Source: Pseudomonas gessardii (lineage in GTDB: Bacteria; Pseudomonadota; Gammaproteobacteria; Pseudomonadales; Pseudomonadaceae). Taken from it: a stretch of DNA of 64,000 bases. How positions within the stretch are numbered: position 1 is the stretch's first letter; the number at the start of each line of letters is the position of its first letter. The notes under the pieces are model-generated. The model did no database searches, was not told the origin of the DNA, and saw only the letters and a list, made by a program, of their open reading frames with translations. Below, piece after piece: positions 9,462-17,198 of the stretch. The DNA lies in the NCBI RefSeq assembly GCF_001983165.1, contig NZ_MNPU01000007.1:106967-170966 (forward strand), written 5' to 3'. Position numbers and translations under genes: made by a program.

Positions 9462-9699
9462 GCCATGCCTTTGCGGAATATTTTGCATGCGCGCAAAGCA
9501 TCCTGATGTTGCCCCTCGCCGCCAGGCCCCGTGGGGCGTGACGTTGGCCGATCCGTCGATTCTTCATATTCCTGTTTGGTCTATGTATAACTTTAAAGAT
9601 TACTTTAAGAGATAAGCGTCTACCCCCGATGATTCAGCTCTCGACGGTCGCCCCACAGGCCCGTCGGTTTTTTCGCTGAAGACAGCAGGGAGTGAATCA
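9462..9699 (+). promoter_or_regulatory. Leader of tonB-exbBD with GGAATATG word and a hairpin
   Basis: The spacer contains TTCATATTCC at 9563-9572, the reverse complement of GGAATATGAA, a word recurring at sulfur-gene promoters in this window. Downstream is a terminator-like hairpin: CGACGG at 9642-9647 pairs with CCGTCG at 9661-9666, followed by GTTTTTT. Placed between promoter and tonB it could act as an attenuator, or end a short RNA. Confidence 0.4.
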
Positions 9700-10497
9700 A
9701 TGGGCAATGTCCAGACCGCCGCCAGTGCACCTGAGGCGCTGTGGCGCCAGGCACCGAGTGGTGAGTTGGTCGACCTTGGCCGGCCGCACCGCGCGCCCTT
9801 GGGGCAGTTGCGTTTGCAGAAAACCCCCAAGGGGATCTTGAGCCGCCGTGAAGGCCTGTTATTGGGCCTGTTGGCGCTGGCGCTGCATGGCGCGGTGATC
9901 TACTGGGTCAGCCAGAAACCGCTGCCGCTGCTGCCGATTGTGCCGCCGGAAATTCCACCGATGACCATCGAGTTTTCCCAGCCGGCGCCGCCGGTGGTGG
10001 AGCCGCCGCCGCCCGTACCGCCGCCGCCTGCGGTTGTGGAACCACCGCCACCGGTCGTGGATGAGTTGGCCGCCAAGCCGGCGCCACCCAAGCCGATCCC
10101 AAAACCCAAGCCCAAACCTGTGCCCAAGCCCGAACCCAAGCCGGCGCCCAACGCCGTTGAACAGCCGCCTGCGCCACCCCAGCCGGCACCGCCAGCCCCA
10201 CCAGCGCCGGCACCGGTGACGCCTGCTTCGGCCAACGCCGCGTACCTGAAGAACCCGGCGCCCGAGTACCCGTCACTGGCCCAGCGCCGTGGCTGGGAAG
10301 GCACGGTGTTGTTGCGCGTGCAGGTATTGGCCAGCGGCAAGCCCGGTGAAATCCAGGTGCAGAAGAGTAGCGGTCGCCAGCCACTCGACGACGCCGCACT
10401 CAGCGCCGTGAAGCGCTGGAGCTTCGTGCCCGCCAAGCAGGGCGACGTGGCCCAGGATGGCTGGGTCAGCGTACCCATCGATTTCAAGATTCATTGA
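9700..10497 (+). CDS. tonB: TonB energy transducer
   Basis: This 265-residue protein has one N-terminal membrane anchor (LLLGLLALALHGAVIYWV, about residues 51-68). A long periplasm-spanning Pro/Lys-rich linker follows, with PPPPVPPPP and KPKPKPVPKPEPKP runs at about 95-170. The TonB C-terminal domain is YPSLAQRRGWEGTVLLRVQV to the end. It couples the ExbBD proton channel to outer-membrane receptors. The gene leads a tonB-exbB-exbD operon (42-bp and 1-bp gaps). The N-terminal extension of about 50 residues before the anchor is long for TonB and is seen in some pseudomonad TonB1-like proteins. It is likely dedicated to the nearby receptor rather than the general TonB of the cell. Confidence 0.93.
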   Translation: MGNVQTAASAPEALWRQAPSGELVDLGRPHRAPLGQLRLQKTPKGILSRREGLLLGLLALALHGAVIYWVSQKPLPLLPIVPPEIPPMTIEFSQPAPPVVEPPPPVPPPPAVVEPPPPVVDELAAKPAPPKPIPKPKPKPVPKPEPKPAPNAVEQPPAPPQPAPPAPPAPAPVTPASANAAYLKNPAPEYPSLAQRRGWEGTVLLRVQVLASGKPGEIQVQKSSGRQPLDDAALSAVKRWSFVPAKQGDVAQDGWVSVPIDFKIH

Positions 10498-10539
10498 GCC
10501 TTTGCTCGACACTCTATCGCTTACACCGAGGACCGCATC

Positions 10540-11265
10540 ATGACGTTACTGGCATCTCCACTTGAATCCATCGAAAGCGCGGTGATCTGGCTGCTGGTGG
10601 TGTTTTCCGTCGCCACCTGGGGCCTGGCCCTGCTCAAGGGCGTGCAGTTCGGCCGCCTCAAGGCCCAGGATCGCACGTTCCACAAACAGTTCTGGGCGGC
10701 GTCGAGCCTTGATTCGGCCGCCGAACTGAGCGAAACCCACCCCGGCGCCGCCGCCCGCGTGGCCCAGGCCGGTTATGCCGCGATCCAGGTCGGTGATGCG
10801 CCGCACGCTGCTGACTTGAGCCAGGCGATCAACCACCAGGACCGCCTCGAACGTGCCCTGCGCCAGCAGATCGTGCGTGAGCGGCGCTCCCTGGAAACCG
10901 GCCTGGCCGTGGTTGCGAGTATCGGCAGCACCTCGCCCTTTATCGGCCTGTTCGGCACGGTGTGGGGGATCATGGAAGCCTTGAAAGGCATCAGCGCCGC
11001 CGGCTCCGCCAGCCTCGAAACCGTGGCCGGCCCCATCGGCGCGGCGCTGGTCGCGACCGGTGTGGGGATCGCCGTCGCCGTACCGGCGGTGCTGGTCTAC
11101 AACTACTTCCTACGCCGCCTGAAACTGACGGCTGCCGATCTGGATGACTTCGCCCATGACTTCTACAGCCTGGCGCAGAAAAACTCATTCCGCGTGCTGG
11201 TCCACCCGACGCTGCACAAAAACGCCGCCCAGGGCAGCGCGCAAAAAGTGAAGGAGGCGTCCTGA
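10540..11265 (+). CDS. exbB: ExbB proton-channel subunit
   Basis: The 241-residue MotA/TolQ/ExbB-family protein has a first membrane helix in VIWLLVVFSVATWGLALL. The conserved pore helices lie in GLAVVASIGSTSPFIGLFGTVWGIMEAL and GAALVATGVGIAVAVPAVLVYNYF. With ExbD it forms the inner-membrane proton-driven motor for TonB. It lies 42 bp after tonB and 1 bp before exbD. Confidence 0.95.
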   Translation: MTLLASPLESIESAVIWLLVVFSVATWGLALLKGVQFGRLKAQDRTFHKQFWAASSLDSAAELSETHPGAAARVAQAGYAAIQVGDAPHAADLSQAINHQDRLERALRQQIVRERRSLETGLAVVASIGSTSPFIGLFGTVWGIMEALKGISAAGSASLETVAGPIGAALVATGVGIAVAVPAVLVYNYFLRRLKLTAADLDDFAHDFYSLAQKNSFRVLVHPTLHKNAAQGSAQKVKEAS

Positions 11266-11266
11266 T

Positions 11267-11668
11267 ATGGCCTTCTCCACCCAAGACAGCGACGAGGTAC
11301 TCAGTGAGATCAACGTCACGCCCCTGGTGGACGTGATGCTGGTCCTGCTGGTGGTGTTTATCGTCACCGCCCCGCTGCTGACCAACGCGATCCCGATCAA
11401 CCTGCCCAAGACCGAAGCCGTGGCCCCGGTGGAGCAGAAAGACCCGCTGGTGGTGAGCATCGACGGCGCCGGCAAAGTGTTTATCAACAAGGATGAAATC
11501 CAGCCGGACCTGCTGGAATTCAACCTGCAGGCCGCCAAGGCCAAGGACCCCCAGGTGCGGGTGCAACTGCAAGCGGATGACGGCGTGAACTATGGCGAAG
11601 TGGCGCGGGCCATGGCGTCGATTGAGCGAGCGGGAATTACCAAGCTGTCGGTGATTACTGCGCGTTAG
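11267..11668 (+). CDS. exbD: ExbD proton-channel subunit
   Basis: The 133-residue ExbD/TolR-family protein has a single transmembrane helix, INVTPLVDVMLVLLVVFIVT, carrying Asp22, the proton-binding residue equivalent to Asp25 of E. coli ExbD. A periplasmic domain follows. The start is 1 bp after exbB stops, so translation is probably coupled. It ends the operon and is followed by a terminator hairpin. Confidence 0.95.
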   Translation: MAFSTQDSDEVLSEINVTPLVDVMLVLLVVFIVTAPLLTNAIPINLPKTEAVAPVEQKDPLVVSIDGAGKVFINKDEIQPDLLEFNLQAAKAKDPQVRVQLQADDGVNYGEVARAMASIERAGITKLSVITAR

Positions 11669-11691
11669 TGTCAACAGCCTCGACAATTTTT

Positions 11692-11727
11692 GGGCCGTCT
11701 CCTTGGCAGGGTGCGGCCTTTTTTTTG
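11692..11727 (+). terminator. Rho-independent terminator after exbD
   Basis: GGCCG (11693-11697) pairs with CGGCC (11714-11718), followed by eight T residues. It lies 24 bp downstream of the exbD stop. Confidence 0.75.
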
Positions 11728-11773
11728 CCTGGGATTTAAGCCTCACGCCCAACTCCATATGGAATTGGGTTTG

Positions 11774-11979
11774 TGTGGGAGCGGGCTTGCCCTAATGCCG
11801 ATCAGTTAAGCGCAGATCCCCTGTGGGAGCGGGCTTGCTCGCGATAGCGGCGGGTCAGTTAATGCAACTCTGACTGACACACCGTCATCGCGAGCAAGCC
11901 CGCTCCCACATTTGATCTTCGTTGCTTTGAGCATTGCGTTCACTTAACTGAACGGCATTAGGGCAAGCCCGCTCCCACA
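11774..11979. repeat. Nested REP doublets
   Basis: An inner REP pair (11822-11910) is enclosed by an outer pair whose 37-nt arms, 11774-11810 and 11943-11979, are inverted copies with one mismatch. The outer arms carry an unusual REP variant in which GGGCTTGCCC is followed by TAATGCCG instead of GCGATAGCGG. The whole element can fold into a long double hairpin. It fills most of the 430-bp gap between exbD and the next gene. Confidence 0.9.
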
Positions 11980-12027
11980 TTTTGATCTTCATTAATTTGG
12001 TTTTTTGGTTATTAATAAATAGCTTCT

Positions 12028-12047
12028 TATTCCTTAACGAATATATG
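12028..12047. promoter_or_regulatory. TATTC-N6-GAATA inverted repeat
   Basis: TATTC (12028-12032) and GAATA (12039-12043) form a short inverted repeat, extended to GAATATATG, 52 bp before the hydrolase start. It resembles the GGAATATG words at the other sulfur promoters. Confidence 0.35.
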
Positions 12048-12098
12048 CCCCATCCCTATACTGGTCAGCAACGTTAAACGCTGCAGGAGGGCACACCC

Positions 12099-12680
12099 AT
12101 GCACAGCGAGTTGATCCGTTACCTGATCGTGCCGGGCTGGCAAGGATCGCCAGAAGATCATTGGCAAACCCATTGGCAGAACAGCCTGCCCAACAGCGCC
12201 CGCGTGGAGCAAGCCGACTGGTTGACCCCGCGCCGCGAAGACTGGGTGGCAGCCTTGGCTGAAGCTATTGCGGCCGACAGCACCCCGGTGATCCTGATCG
12301 CCCACAGCCTGGGCTGCATCACCGTGGCGCACTGGGCGGCCAGCGCGCCGTTGCAGTTCCTGCGCCAGGTGCGCGGGGCCTTGCTGGTGGCCCCGGCAGA
12401 CGTCGAGCGCCCGGCGTGTGCGCCGGCGTTGCGCAACTTTGCGCCGATTCCCCGCGACCTGTTGCCGTTTCCCAGCCAGGTCGTCAGCTCCGACAACGAC
12501 AGTGCGATCAGCGCCCCGCGGGCCCTGGAACTGGCGCGTAACTGGGGGGCTGAAGCCGGGGTTCTCGCAGGCGCCGGGCATATCAACGTGAAGTCCGGCC
12601 ACCGACGTTGGGAGCAGGGTTTCGCCTACCTCTATCGCCTGCAAAACCGTCTGGAGCATCACTCCCGGCGCCGCGCCTAA
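12099..12680 (+). CDS. RBBP9/YdeN-type alpha/beta serine hydrolase
   Basis: This 193-residue hydrolase has VPGWQGSPEDHWQTHW near the N-terminus and the nucleophile motif in ILIAHSLGCITVAHWAA (catalytic Ser about residue 70). The acid follows in VVSSDNDSAISAPRALELA and the His in AGAGHINVKSG. This is the compact fold of the RBBP9 family, generally an esterase or amidase of unknown substrate. A strong ribosome site (GGAGG) precedes the ATG. It is 50 bp upstream of the activator-like gene and probably co-transcribed with it. Similar hydrolases occur next to sulfonate and taurine genes in pseudomonads, but no function is claimed. Confidence 0.85.
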   Translation: MHSELIRYLIVPGWQGSPEDHWQTHWQNSLPNSARVEQADWLTPRREDWVAALAEAIAADSTPVILIAHSLGCITVAHWAASAPLQFLRQVRGALLVAPADVERPACAPALRNFAPIPRDLLPFPSQVVSSDNDSAISAPRALELARNWGAEAGVLAGAGHINVKSGHRRWEQGFAYLYRLQNRLEHHSRRRA

Positions 12681-12730
12681 TACCTTTTCAACGCCCCGTC
12701 CCTTGAGTGGAATTGGGGCGGGAGCCTGCC

Positions 12731-13657
12731 ATGAGCCTGCATGAAACCTTCGGCCAGCCATTGCTGACCTTCCCCGACGCCGAAAAAAGCCCCCTGAGCA
12801 TCCGTGCCAAGGCGCTGGTGTTTGTCGACCCCCGCTCCCGGCAACTGCGCGAAGACCTCGAAAGCCTGGCCCCGCGCGCCTTGCCCGTATTGATTCGCGG
12901 CGAAACCGGCAGCGGCAAGGAGTTGCTGGCGCGCCATATCCATCGTGGCAGTGACCGCAGCGGCCTGTTTGTGTCGGTCAACTGCGGTGCGATCAGCCCC
13001 ACTTATGCCGATGCCGAACTGTTCGGCTATGCCGCCGGCAGCCACAGCGGCGCGGCCAGCAGCCGGGCCGGTTGGTTTGGCTCGGCCAACGGCGGCACCT
13101 TGTACCTCGATGAGATCGGCGACTTGCCGTTGCCGATCCAGATCAAGCTGCTCGCCGCCCTGGAAAACCATGAAGTCACCCGCGTCGGCGCCCATCAGCC
13201 GAGCCCGGTGGATGTGCGCCTGGTGGCCGCCACCAGCATCGACCTGGCCCAGGCCGTGGCCGTGGGTAAATTCCACGAGCGCCTGTTCCATTACCTCAAC
13301 GAAGGCCAGTTGGAACTGCCGGCGCTGCGCGAACGGGTGGGCGACATCCTGTCTTTGGCCGAGTACTTCCTGGGCATCTACAGCCAGCGTCTGGGCCTGC
13401 CGGTGCCGTTGATCAGCGAGGAGGCGCAGCGGCTGCTGGAGCAACACAGTTGGCCGGGCAATACGCGGGAGCTGGAGAACGTGATCCACTTTGCGCTGTT
13501 GGTCAGCAGTGGTGATGAGATCCTGCCGGAGCACTTGAACCTGCCGGTGGCGTCGGTGGTGCAGATCGCGCACCAGGCGCGGCAGATCCTGAGCAGTGGC
13601 AACGAAGTCGAACGCGCAGCGTTGACGCGTCTGTTTCAGGGCTTGGGCGCTGTATGA
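12731..13657 (+). CDS. Divergent sigma-54 activator-like AAA+ protein without HTH
   Basis: This 308-residue protein has the AAA+ core of bacterial enhancer-binding proteins. Walker A is GETGSGKE (57-64), Walker B GGTLYLDEIGD (121-131) and sensor II WPGNTRELENV. Three hallmarks are abnormal. The sigma-54 contact loop GAFTGA is GSHSGA (103-108). The arginine-finger stretch, normally F-R-x-D-L-Y-Y-R-L, reads FHERLFHYL (181-189), so both usual Arg positions are replaced. The protein ends at QGLGAV shortly after the lid, without the C-terminal Fis-type HTH. It also lacks an N-terminal sensor domain. It starts at the ATG at 12731; a GTG at 12707 is an alternative. A sigma-54 promoter lies just downstream. 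It resembles the SfnR group in context, but a conventional activator role is doubtful. Confidence 0.85.
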   Translation: MSLHETFGQPLLTFPDAEKSPLSIRAKALVFVDPRSRQLREDLESLAPRALPVLIRGETGSGKELLARHIHRGSDRSGLFVSVNCGAISPTYADAELFGYAAGSHSGAASSRAGWFGSANGGTLYLDEIGDLPLPIQIKLLAALENHEVTRVGAHQPSPVDVRLVAATSIDLAQAVAVGKFHERLFHYLNEGQLELPALRERVGDILSLAEYFLGIYSQRLGLPVPLISEEAQRLLEQHSWPGNTRELENVIHFALLVSSGDEILPEHLNLPVASVVQIAHQARQILSSGNEVERAALTRLFQGLGAV

Positions 13658-13664
13658 GCAAAAT

Positions 13665-13751
13665 GGAATATCAAAGTGAATAAAAGGTATTGTTCGGGAA
13701 TAAAAAATATCGGTATTGTCCCTTTTACGCCGCGATGGCACATCGCTGGCA
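13665..13751 (+). promoter_or_regulatory. GAATA repeats and sigma-54 promoter before metQ-like gene
   Basis: Three direct GAATA words occur at 13665-13672, 13678-13683 and 13697-13703. At 13736-13751 the sequence TGGCACATCGCTGGCA gives GG-N10-GC spacing, with a perfect TGGCAC -24 box and a -12 box differing by one base from TTGCA. This is a good sigma-54 promoter, 56 bp before the MetQ-like start. It lies directly downstream of the activator-like gene. The upstream repeats may be enhancer sites. Confidence 0.7.
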
Positions 13752-13807
13752 CCCCCATAAGAAAGCGGCCGTCACCGACGACCCGGATTTTCGATTAAGG
13801 ACACTGC

Positions 13808-14590
13808 ATGAAAAAGGTTCTGTTGTTCACCGCCCTGGCGGCGGCCCTGACTGCCGGTATCGCTCAAGCCAACGAAAAACTGGTGATCGCGGCCACGCCG
13901 GTGCCCCACGCCGAGATCCTTGAGCTGATCAAGCCGACCCTGGCCAAAGAAGGCGTGGACCTGGAAATCAAGGTCTTCACCGACTATGTGCAGCCGAACG
14001 TGCAAGTGGCCGAGAAGCGCCTGGATGCCAACTACTTCCAGACCCTGCCGTACCTGGAAAACTTCAACAAGGGTAAAGGCACCAACCTGGTCACCGTGGT
14101 TGGTGTGCACGTTGAACCGTTTGGCGGCTACTCGAAAAAGATCAAGAAAATCGAAGACCTGAAAGATGGCGCCACCGTTGCCATCCCTAACGAAGGCTCC
14201 AACAGCGGCCGCGCCCTGTTGCTGCTGCAAAAGGCCGGTGTGATCACCCTCAAAGACCCGAAAAACGCCCTGGCCACACCAAAAGACATCGCCAGCAACC
14301 CGAAGAACCTGAAGTTCAAGGAACTGGAGTCGGCCTTGCTGCCACGCGTCCTCGACCAGGTTGACCTGGACCTGATCAACACCAACTACGCCCTGGAAGC
14401 CGGCCTCAACCCGGCCAAGGATGCGCTGATCATTGAAGCGTCCGATTCGCCGTACGTGAACTTCCTGGTGGCCCGTCCAGACAACAAAGACAGCGCCGCC
14501 ATCCAGAAACTGTCCAAGGCCCTGACCAGCCCTGAAGTCAAAGCCTTCATCGAGCAGAAGTACAAAGGCGCGGTGGTGCCGGCGTTCTGA
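13808..14590 (+). CDS. MetQ/NlpA-family periplasmic binding protein
   Basis: This 260-residue protein has an N-terminal signal (KKVLLFTALAAALTAGIAQA) with Ala-X-Ala cleavage rather than a lipobox. The MetQ/NlpA core follows: VIAATPVPHAEIL, PYLENFNKGKG and AIPNEGSNSGRALLLLQKAG. Relatives bind D- or L-methionine and other small sulfur or amino compounds for MetNI-type ABC importers. No permease or ATPase gene follows. It may use the MetNI at 29380-31129, which has its own MetQ. It is preceded by a sigma-54 promoter and AAGGA ribosome site, a different control from the second copy. Confidence 0.88.
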   Translation: MKKVLLFTALAAALTAGIAQANEKLVIAATPVPHAEILELIKPTLAKEGVDLEIKVFTDYVQPNVQVAEKRLDANYFQTLPYLENFNKGKGTNLVTVVGVHVEPFGGYSKKIKKIEDLKDGATVAIPNEGSNSGRALLLLQKAGVITLKDPKNALATPKDIASNPKNLKFKELESALLPRVLDQVDLDLINTNYALEAGLNPAKDALIIEASDSPYVNFLVARPDNKDSAAIQKLSKALTSPEVKAFIEQKYKGAVVPAF

Positions 14591-14613
14591 TTTGCCAAAC
14601 CCCCTTCAAGAAA

Positions 14614-14734
14614 TGTGGGAGCTGAGCTTGTGTGGGAGCTGGCTTGCCTGCGATAGCATCACCTTAGTGTCACTGACACACCGAGGTGCCTGCATCGCGG
14701 GCAAGCCCGGCTCCCACACAAGCCTGCTCCCACA
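14614..14734. repeat. Nested REP doublets, second case
   Basis: An inner pair (TGTGGGAGCTGGCTTGCCTG and its diverged inverse ending in CTCCCACA) is enclosed by shorter outer arms: TGTGGGAGCTGAGCTTG at 14614-14630 and CAAGCCTGCTCCCACA at 14719-14734. It lies 24 bp after the MetQ-like gene. Confidence 0.85.
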
Positions 14735-14754
14735 TTGGGTTGGTGTTATGCCTA

Positions 14755-14838
14755 TTAATCCCGGCTGTTGATCGCCCGCCGCAACGCCACCAGCCATTTC
14801 ACCAAGTCCTGCGGATCAATCGGTTTCGCCTCATTCAT
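14755..14838 (-). CDS. Possible 27-residue small protein
   Basis: A short reverse-strand frame starts at ATG 14838 and ends with TAA at 14755. It begins MNEAKPIDPQDLVKWL and ends RRAINSRD, an amphipathic, charged composition. A good ribosome site (GAGGG, 8-nt spacer) precedes the ATG. The sequence lies in an otherwise non-coding stretch of about 530 bp and is not the shadow of another gene. No family is recognised. Coding is supported only by composition and the ribosome site. Confidence 0.4.
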   Translation of the reverse strand: MNEAKPIDPQDLVKWLVALRRAINSRD

Positions 14839-15119
14839 CTGTCATTCCCTCGTTGGTTAAATGGCCCTCAGTCTGGCCACGCGCTGTCCTTCCTTGTTGT
14901 TCAGCGCTGAAAAAAGACCCTTCCTACGCACCCCAGAACAATAGCTGTCACCTGCGATCCCTGCGAATCCAGAGGTTAGTTTTTTGGGTGATATCAATAT
15001 GCTATTTAGGTATTTAAATTTTTGTTTTTATACCTTTAAAGTCAGCGCTTGCCGGCGTTACCCACGCTGGACCGGACTGCGTTTACGCCGCATTACCCCT
15101 GCGGCGCCCAGGACTTGAA
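14839..15119 (+). promoter_or_regulatory. AT-rich leader of the cystine-type ABC operon
   Basis: The stretch holds no gene. It contains CAATATGC followed by TTTAGGTAT (15005-15013) and ATACCT (15030-15035), giving an AGGTAT/ATACCT inverted repeat around an AT-rich centre. These words (ATATGC, TTTAGG) recur at other sulfur-gene promoters in the window. A promoter and operator are inferred. Confidence 0.4.
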
Positions 15120-15785
15120 ATGACTTTTGACTACGCGTTTATCCTCAGCACCCTGCCGGCGTTTCTCAAGGCCGTGGGGGTAACCCTGCAAGTGGGCTTG
15201 ATCGCCATCGGCACCTCGCTGCTGGTGGCGCTGGTCAACTCGGCCCTGCTGGTGTTTCGCACGCCTTACCTGTCGCGCCTGGTGGCGCTGTATGTGGAGC
15301 TGGCGCGCAACACGCCGCTGCTGATCCAGCTGTTTTTCGTGTACTTCGCCTTGCCGGCCCTGGGCTTGAATATTTCCGGGTTCTGGGCGGCGATCATCAC
15401 CATGACCTTTTTGGGCGGCGCCTACCTCACCGAAGTGCTGCGCGCCGGTGTGGAAGCGGTGCCGCTGGCGCAGATCGAGTCGGGCAAGTCCATCGGCCTG
15501 TCCGACTGGCAGTTGCTGCGCCATGTGATCCTGCCCCAGGCCGGGATCCTCAGCCTGCCGGCGCTGTTCGCCAATTTCATTTTCCTGCTCAAGGAAACCA
15601 CCGTGGTGTCGGCGGTGGCGGTGCCAGAGATTCTCTACACCACCAAAAGCTACATCGCCCTGTACTACAAGACTTACGAAATGCTCGCCGTGCTCACGCT
15701 GATTTGCGTGCTGTTGTTCTTGCCGCTGTCGCTGCTGCTCAGCCGCCTGGAAAGGAGGCTCCAGCATGGCCAGTTCGGGTCTTGA
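15120..15785 (+). CDS. Polar amino acid ABC permease, first subunit
   Basis: The 221-residue HisM/GlnP-family permease has five to six membrane helices and the EAA loop GVEAVPLAQIESGKSIGLSDWQ, which contacts the ATPase. The signature YVELARNTPLLIQLFF is typical of cystine, glutamine and histidine importers. It starts a four-gene operon (permease, permease, ATPase, binding lipoprotein) and overlaps the next gene by 20 bp. A sulfur-amino-acid substrate is favoured by context only. Confidence 0.88.
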   Translation: MTFDYAFILSTLPAFLKAVGVTLQVGLIAIGTSLLVALVNSALLVFRTPYLSRLVALYVELARNTPLLIQLFFVYFALPALGLNISGFWAAIITMTFLGGAYLTEVLRAGVEAVPLAQIESGKSIGLSDWQLLRHVILPQAGILSLPALFANFIFLLKETTVVSAVAVPEILYTTKSYIALYYKTYEMLAVLTLICVLLFLPLSLLLSRLERRLQHGQFGS

Positions 15786-16425
15786 ATTGTTATGGGTGTC
15801 GTTGCCGCAACTGGGCAAGGGCGCTGCACAAACCCTGTCGATTTCGTTTTTGAGCATCGCCTTCAGCACCATTGGCGGGGTGGTGTATGGGGTGCTGCGC
15901 ACCTTGAATGTGCGCGCGATCAACCTGCTGTTGCGCATTTACCTGGAATTGTTCCGCGCGATTCCGGTGCTGGTGTGGCTGTACCTGCTGTTTTTTGGCC
16001 TGCCGATTTTTACCGGCCTGAGCATTCCCAGTTTTTGGTGCGCGGTGCTGGTGCTGTCGCTGTGGGGCGCCAGTGAAGTGGGCGAAGTGGTGCGCGGCGC
16101 GTTGCATTCGCTGCCGCGCGGGCAGCGGGAGGCGGGGCTGTCGATTGGCTTGTCGGCGCCGCAGCTCTACGGCTACGTGCTGCTGCCCCAGGCGCTCAAA
16201 CGCATGACGCCGCCGACCATCAACGTCTACACGCGGATCATCAAGACCAGCTCCCTGGCGGTGCTGATCGGTGTGGTGGACGTGATCAAGGTCGGCCAGC
16301 AAATCATCGAGCGCACCTATGAGTCGGTGTTGATCTACGGCGCGCTGTTCCTGTTTTTCTTCTTTATCTGCTACCCGTTGTCGGCCGCCTCCAAGGTGCT
16401 GGAACGGCGCTGGGCCCAAGCATGA
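15766..16425 (+). CDS. Polar amino acid ABC permease, second subunit
   Basis: The 219-residue HisQ/GlnP-family permease has the LRIYLELFRAIPVLVWLYLLFFG signature and the EAA loop ALHSLPRGQREAGLSIGLSAPQ. It pairs with the preceding permease as the membrane heterodimer. An AAAGGAGG ribosome site inside the upstream gene supports the overlapping ATG at 15766. It overlaps the ATPase gene by 4 bp. Confidence 0.88.
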   Translation: MASSGLELLWVSLPQLGKGAAQTLSISFLSIAFSTIGGVVYGVLRTLNVRAINLLLRIYLELFRAIPVLVWLYLLFFGLPIFTGLSIPSFWCAVLVLSLWGASEVGEVVRGALHSLPRGQREAGLSIGLSAPQLYGYVLLPQALKRMTPPTINVYTRIIKTSSLAVLIGVVDVIKVGQQIIERTYESVLIYGALFLFFFFICYPLSAASKVLERRWAQA

Positions 16426-17198
16426 GCGCATTGATCGAGTTTCAGGGTTTCAATAAATTCTTCGGCGCACAGCAGGTGCTCAATGGCATCGACCTGAGGG
16501 TGCAAAGCGGTGAAGTGCTGGTGATCCTCGGCCCCAGCGGCTGCGGTAAAAGCACCTTGCTGCGTTGCCTCAACGGCCTGGAAGTGGCCCACAGCGGCAG
16601 CCTGCGCTTTGCCGGCAAACAGCTGCTGGATCCACACACCGACTGGCGCCAGGTGCGCCAGGACGTGGGCATGGTGTTCCAGAGTTACCACCTGTTCCCC
16701 CATATGAGCGTGCTCGACAACATCCTGCTGGGCCCGCTGAAAGTGCAAAAGCGCGAGCCCCGCGAAGCCCGCGAGCAGGCGCAAAAACTGCTGGAGCGGG
16801 TGGGGCTCGCCGACAAGCGCGATGCCTTCCCGCGCCAGCTCTCGGGCGGCCAGCAGCAACGCATCGCCATCGTCCGTTCGCTGTGCATGAACCCCCAGGT
16901 CATGCTGTTTGACGAAGTCACCGCCGCCCTCGACCCGGAAATGGTCAAGGAAGTGCTGGAGGTGATCCAGGACCTGGCCCGCGATGGCATGACCCTGCTG
17001 ATTGTCACCCACGAAATGGCCTTCGCCCGCGCCGTCGCCGACCGCGTGGTGTTTATGGAGGCGGGCCGCATCCTCGAACACAACACCCCAGAGGCCTTCT
17101 TTACGAACCCGCAGACCGCACGCGCGCAGCAGTTCCTCGAGAAATTCTCGTTTGTTTCAACACTGCCCAAGAAAATCAAGGAACTGGAGCTGATATGA
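16422..17198 (+). CDS. Polar amino acid ABC transporter ATPase
   Basis: This 258-residue ATPase of the GlnQ/HisP type has Walker A GPSGCGKST, Q-loop VFQSYHLFPHMSV, signature LSGGQQQR, Walker B VMLFDEVTAALDP and His switch THEM. The Walker B stretch has VTAALDP where TSALDP is usual. Overlaps of 4 bp at both ends show tight translational coupling within the operon. Confidence 0.92.
   Translation: MSALIEFQGFNKFFGAQQVLNGIDLRVQSGEVLVILGPSGCGKSTLLRCLNGLEVAHSGSLRFAGKQLLDPHTDWRQVRQDVGMVFQSYHLFPHMSVLDNILLGPLKVQKREPREAREQAQKLLERVGLADKRDAFPRQLSGGQQQRIAIVRSLCMNPQVMLFDEVTAALDPEMVKEVLEVIQDLARDGMTLLIVTHEMAFARAVADRVVFMEAGRILEHNTPEAFFTNPQTARAQQFLEKFSFVSTLPKKIKELELI

Noticed and set aside
15052..15070. GG-N10-GC match before the 15.1-kb ABC operon
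   Set aside because: Spacing fits sigma-54 but the -24 and -12 words are poor; likely chance.
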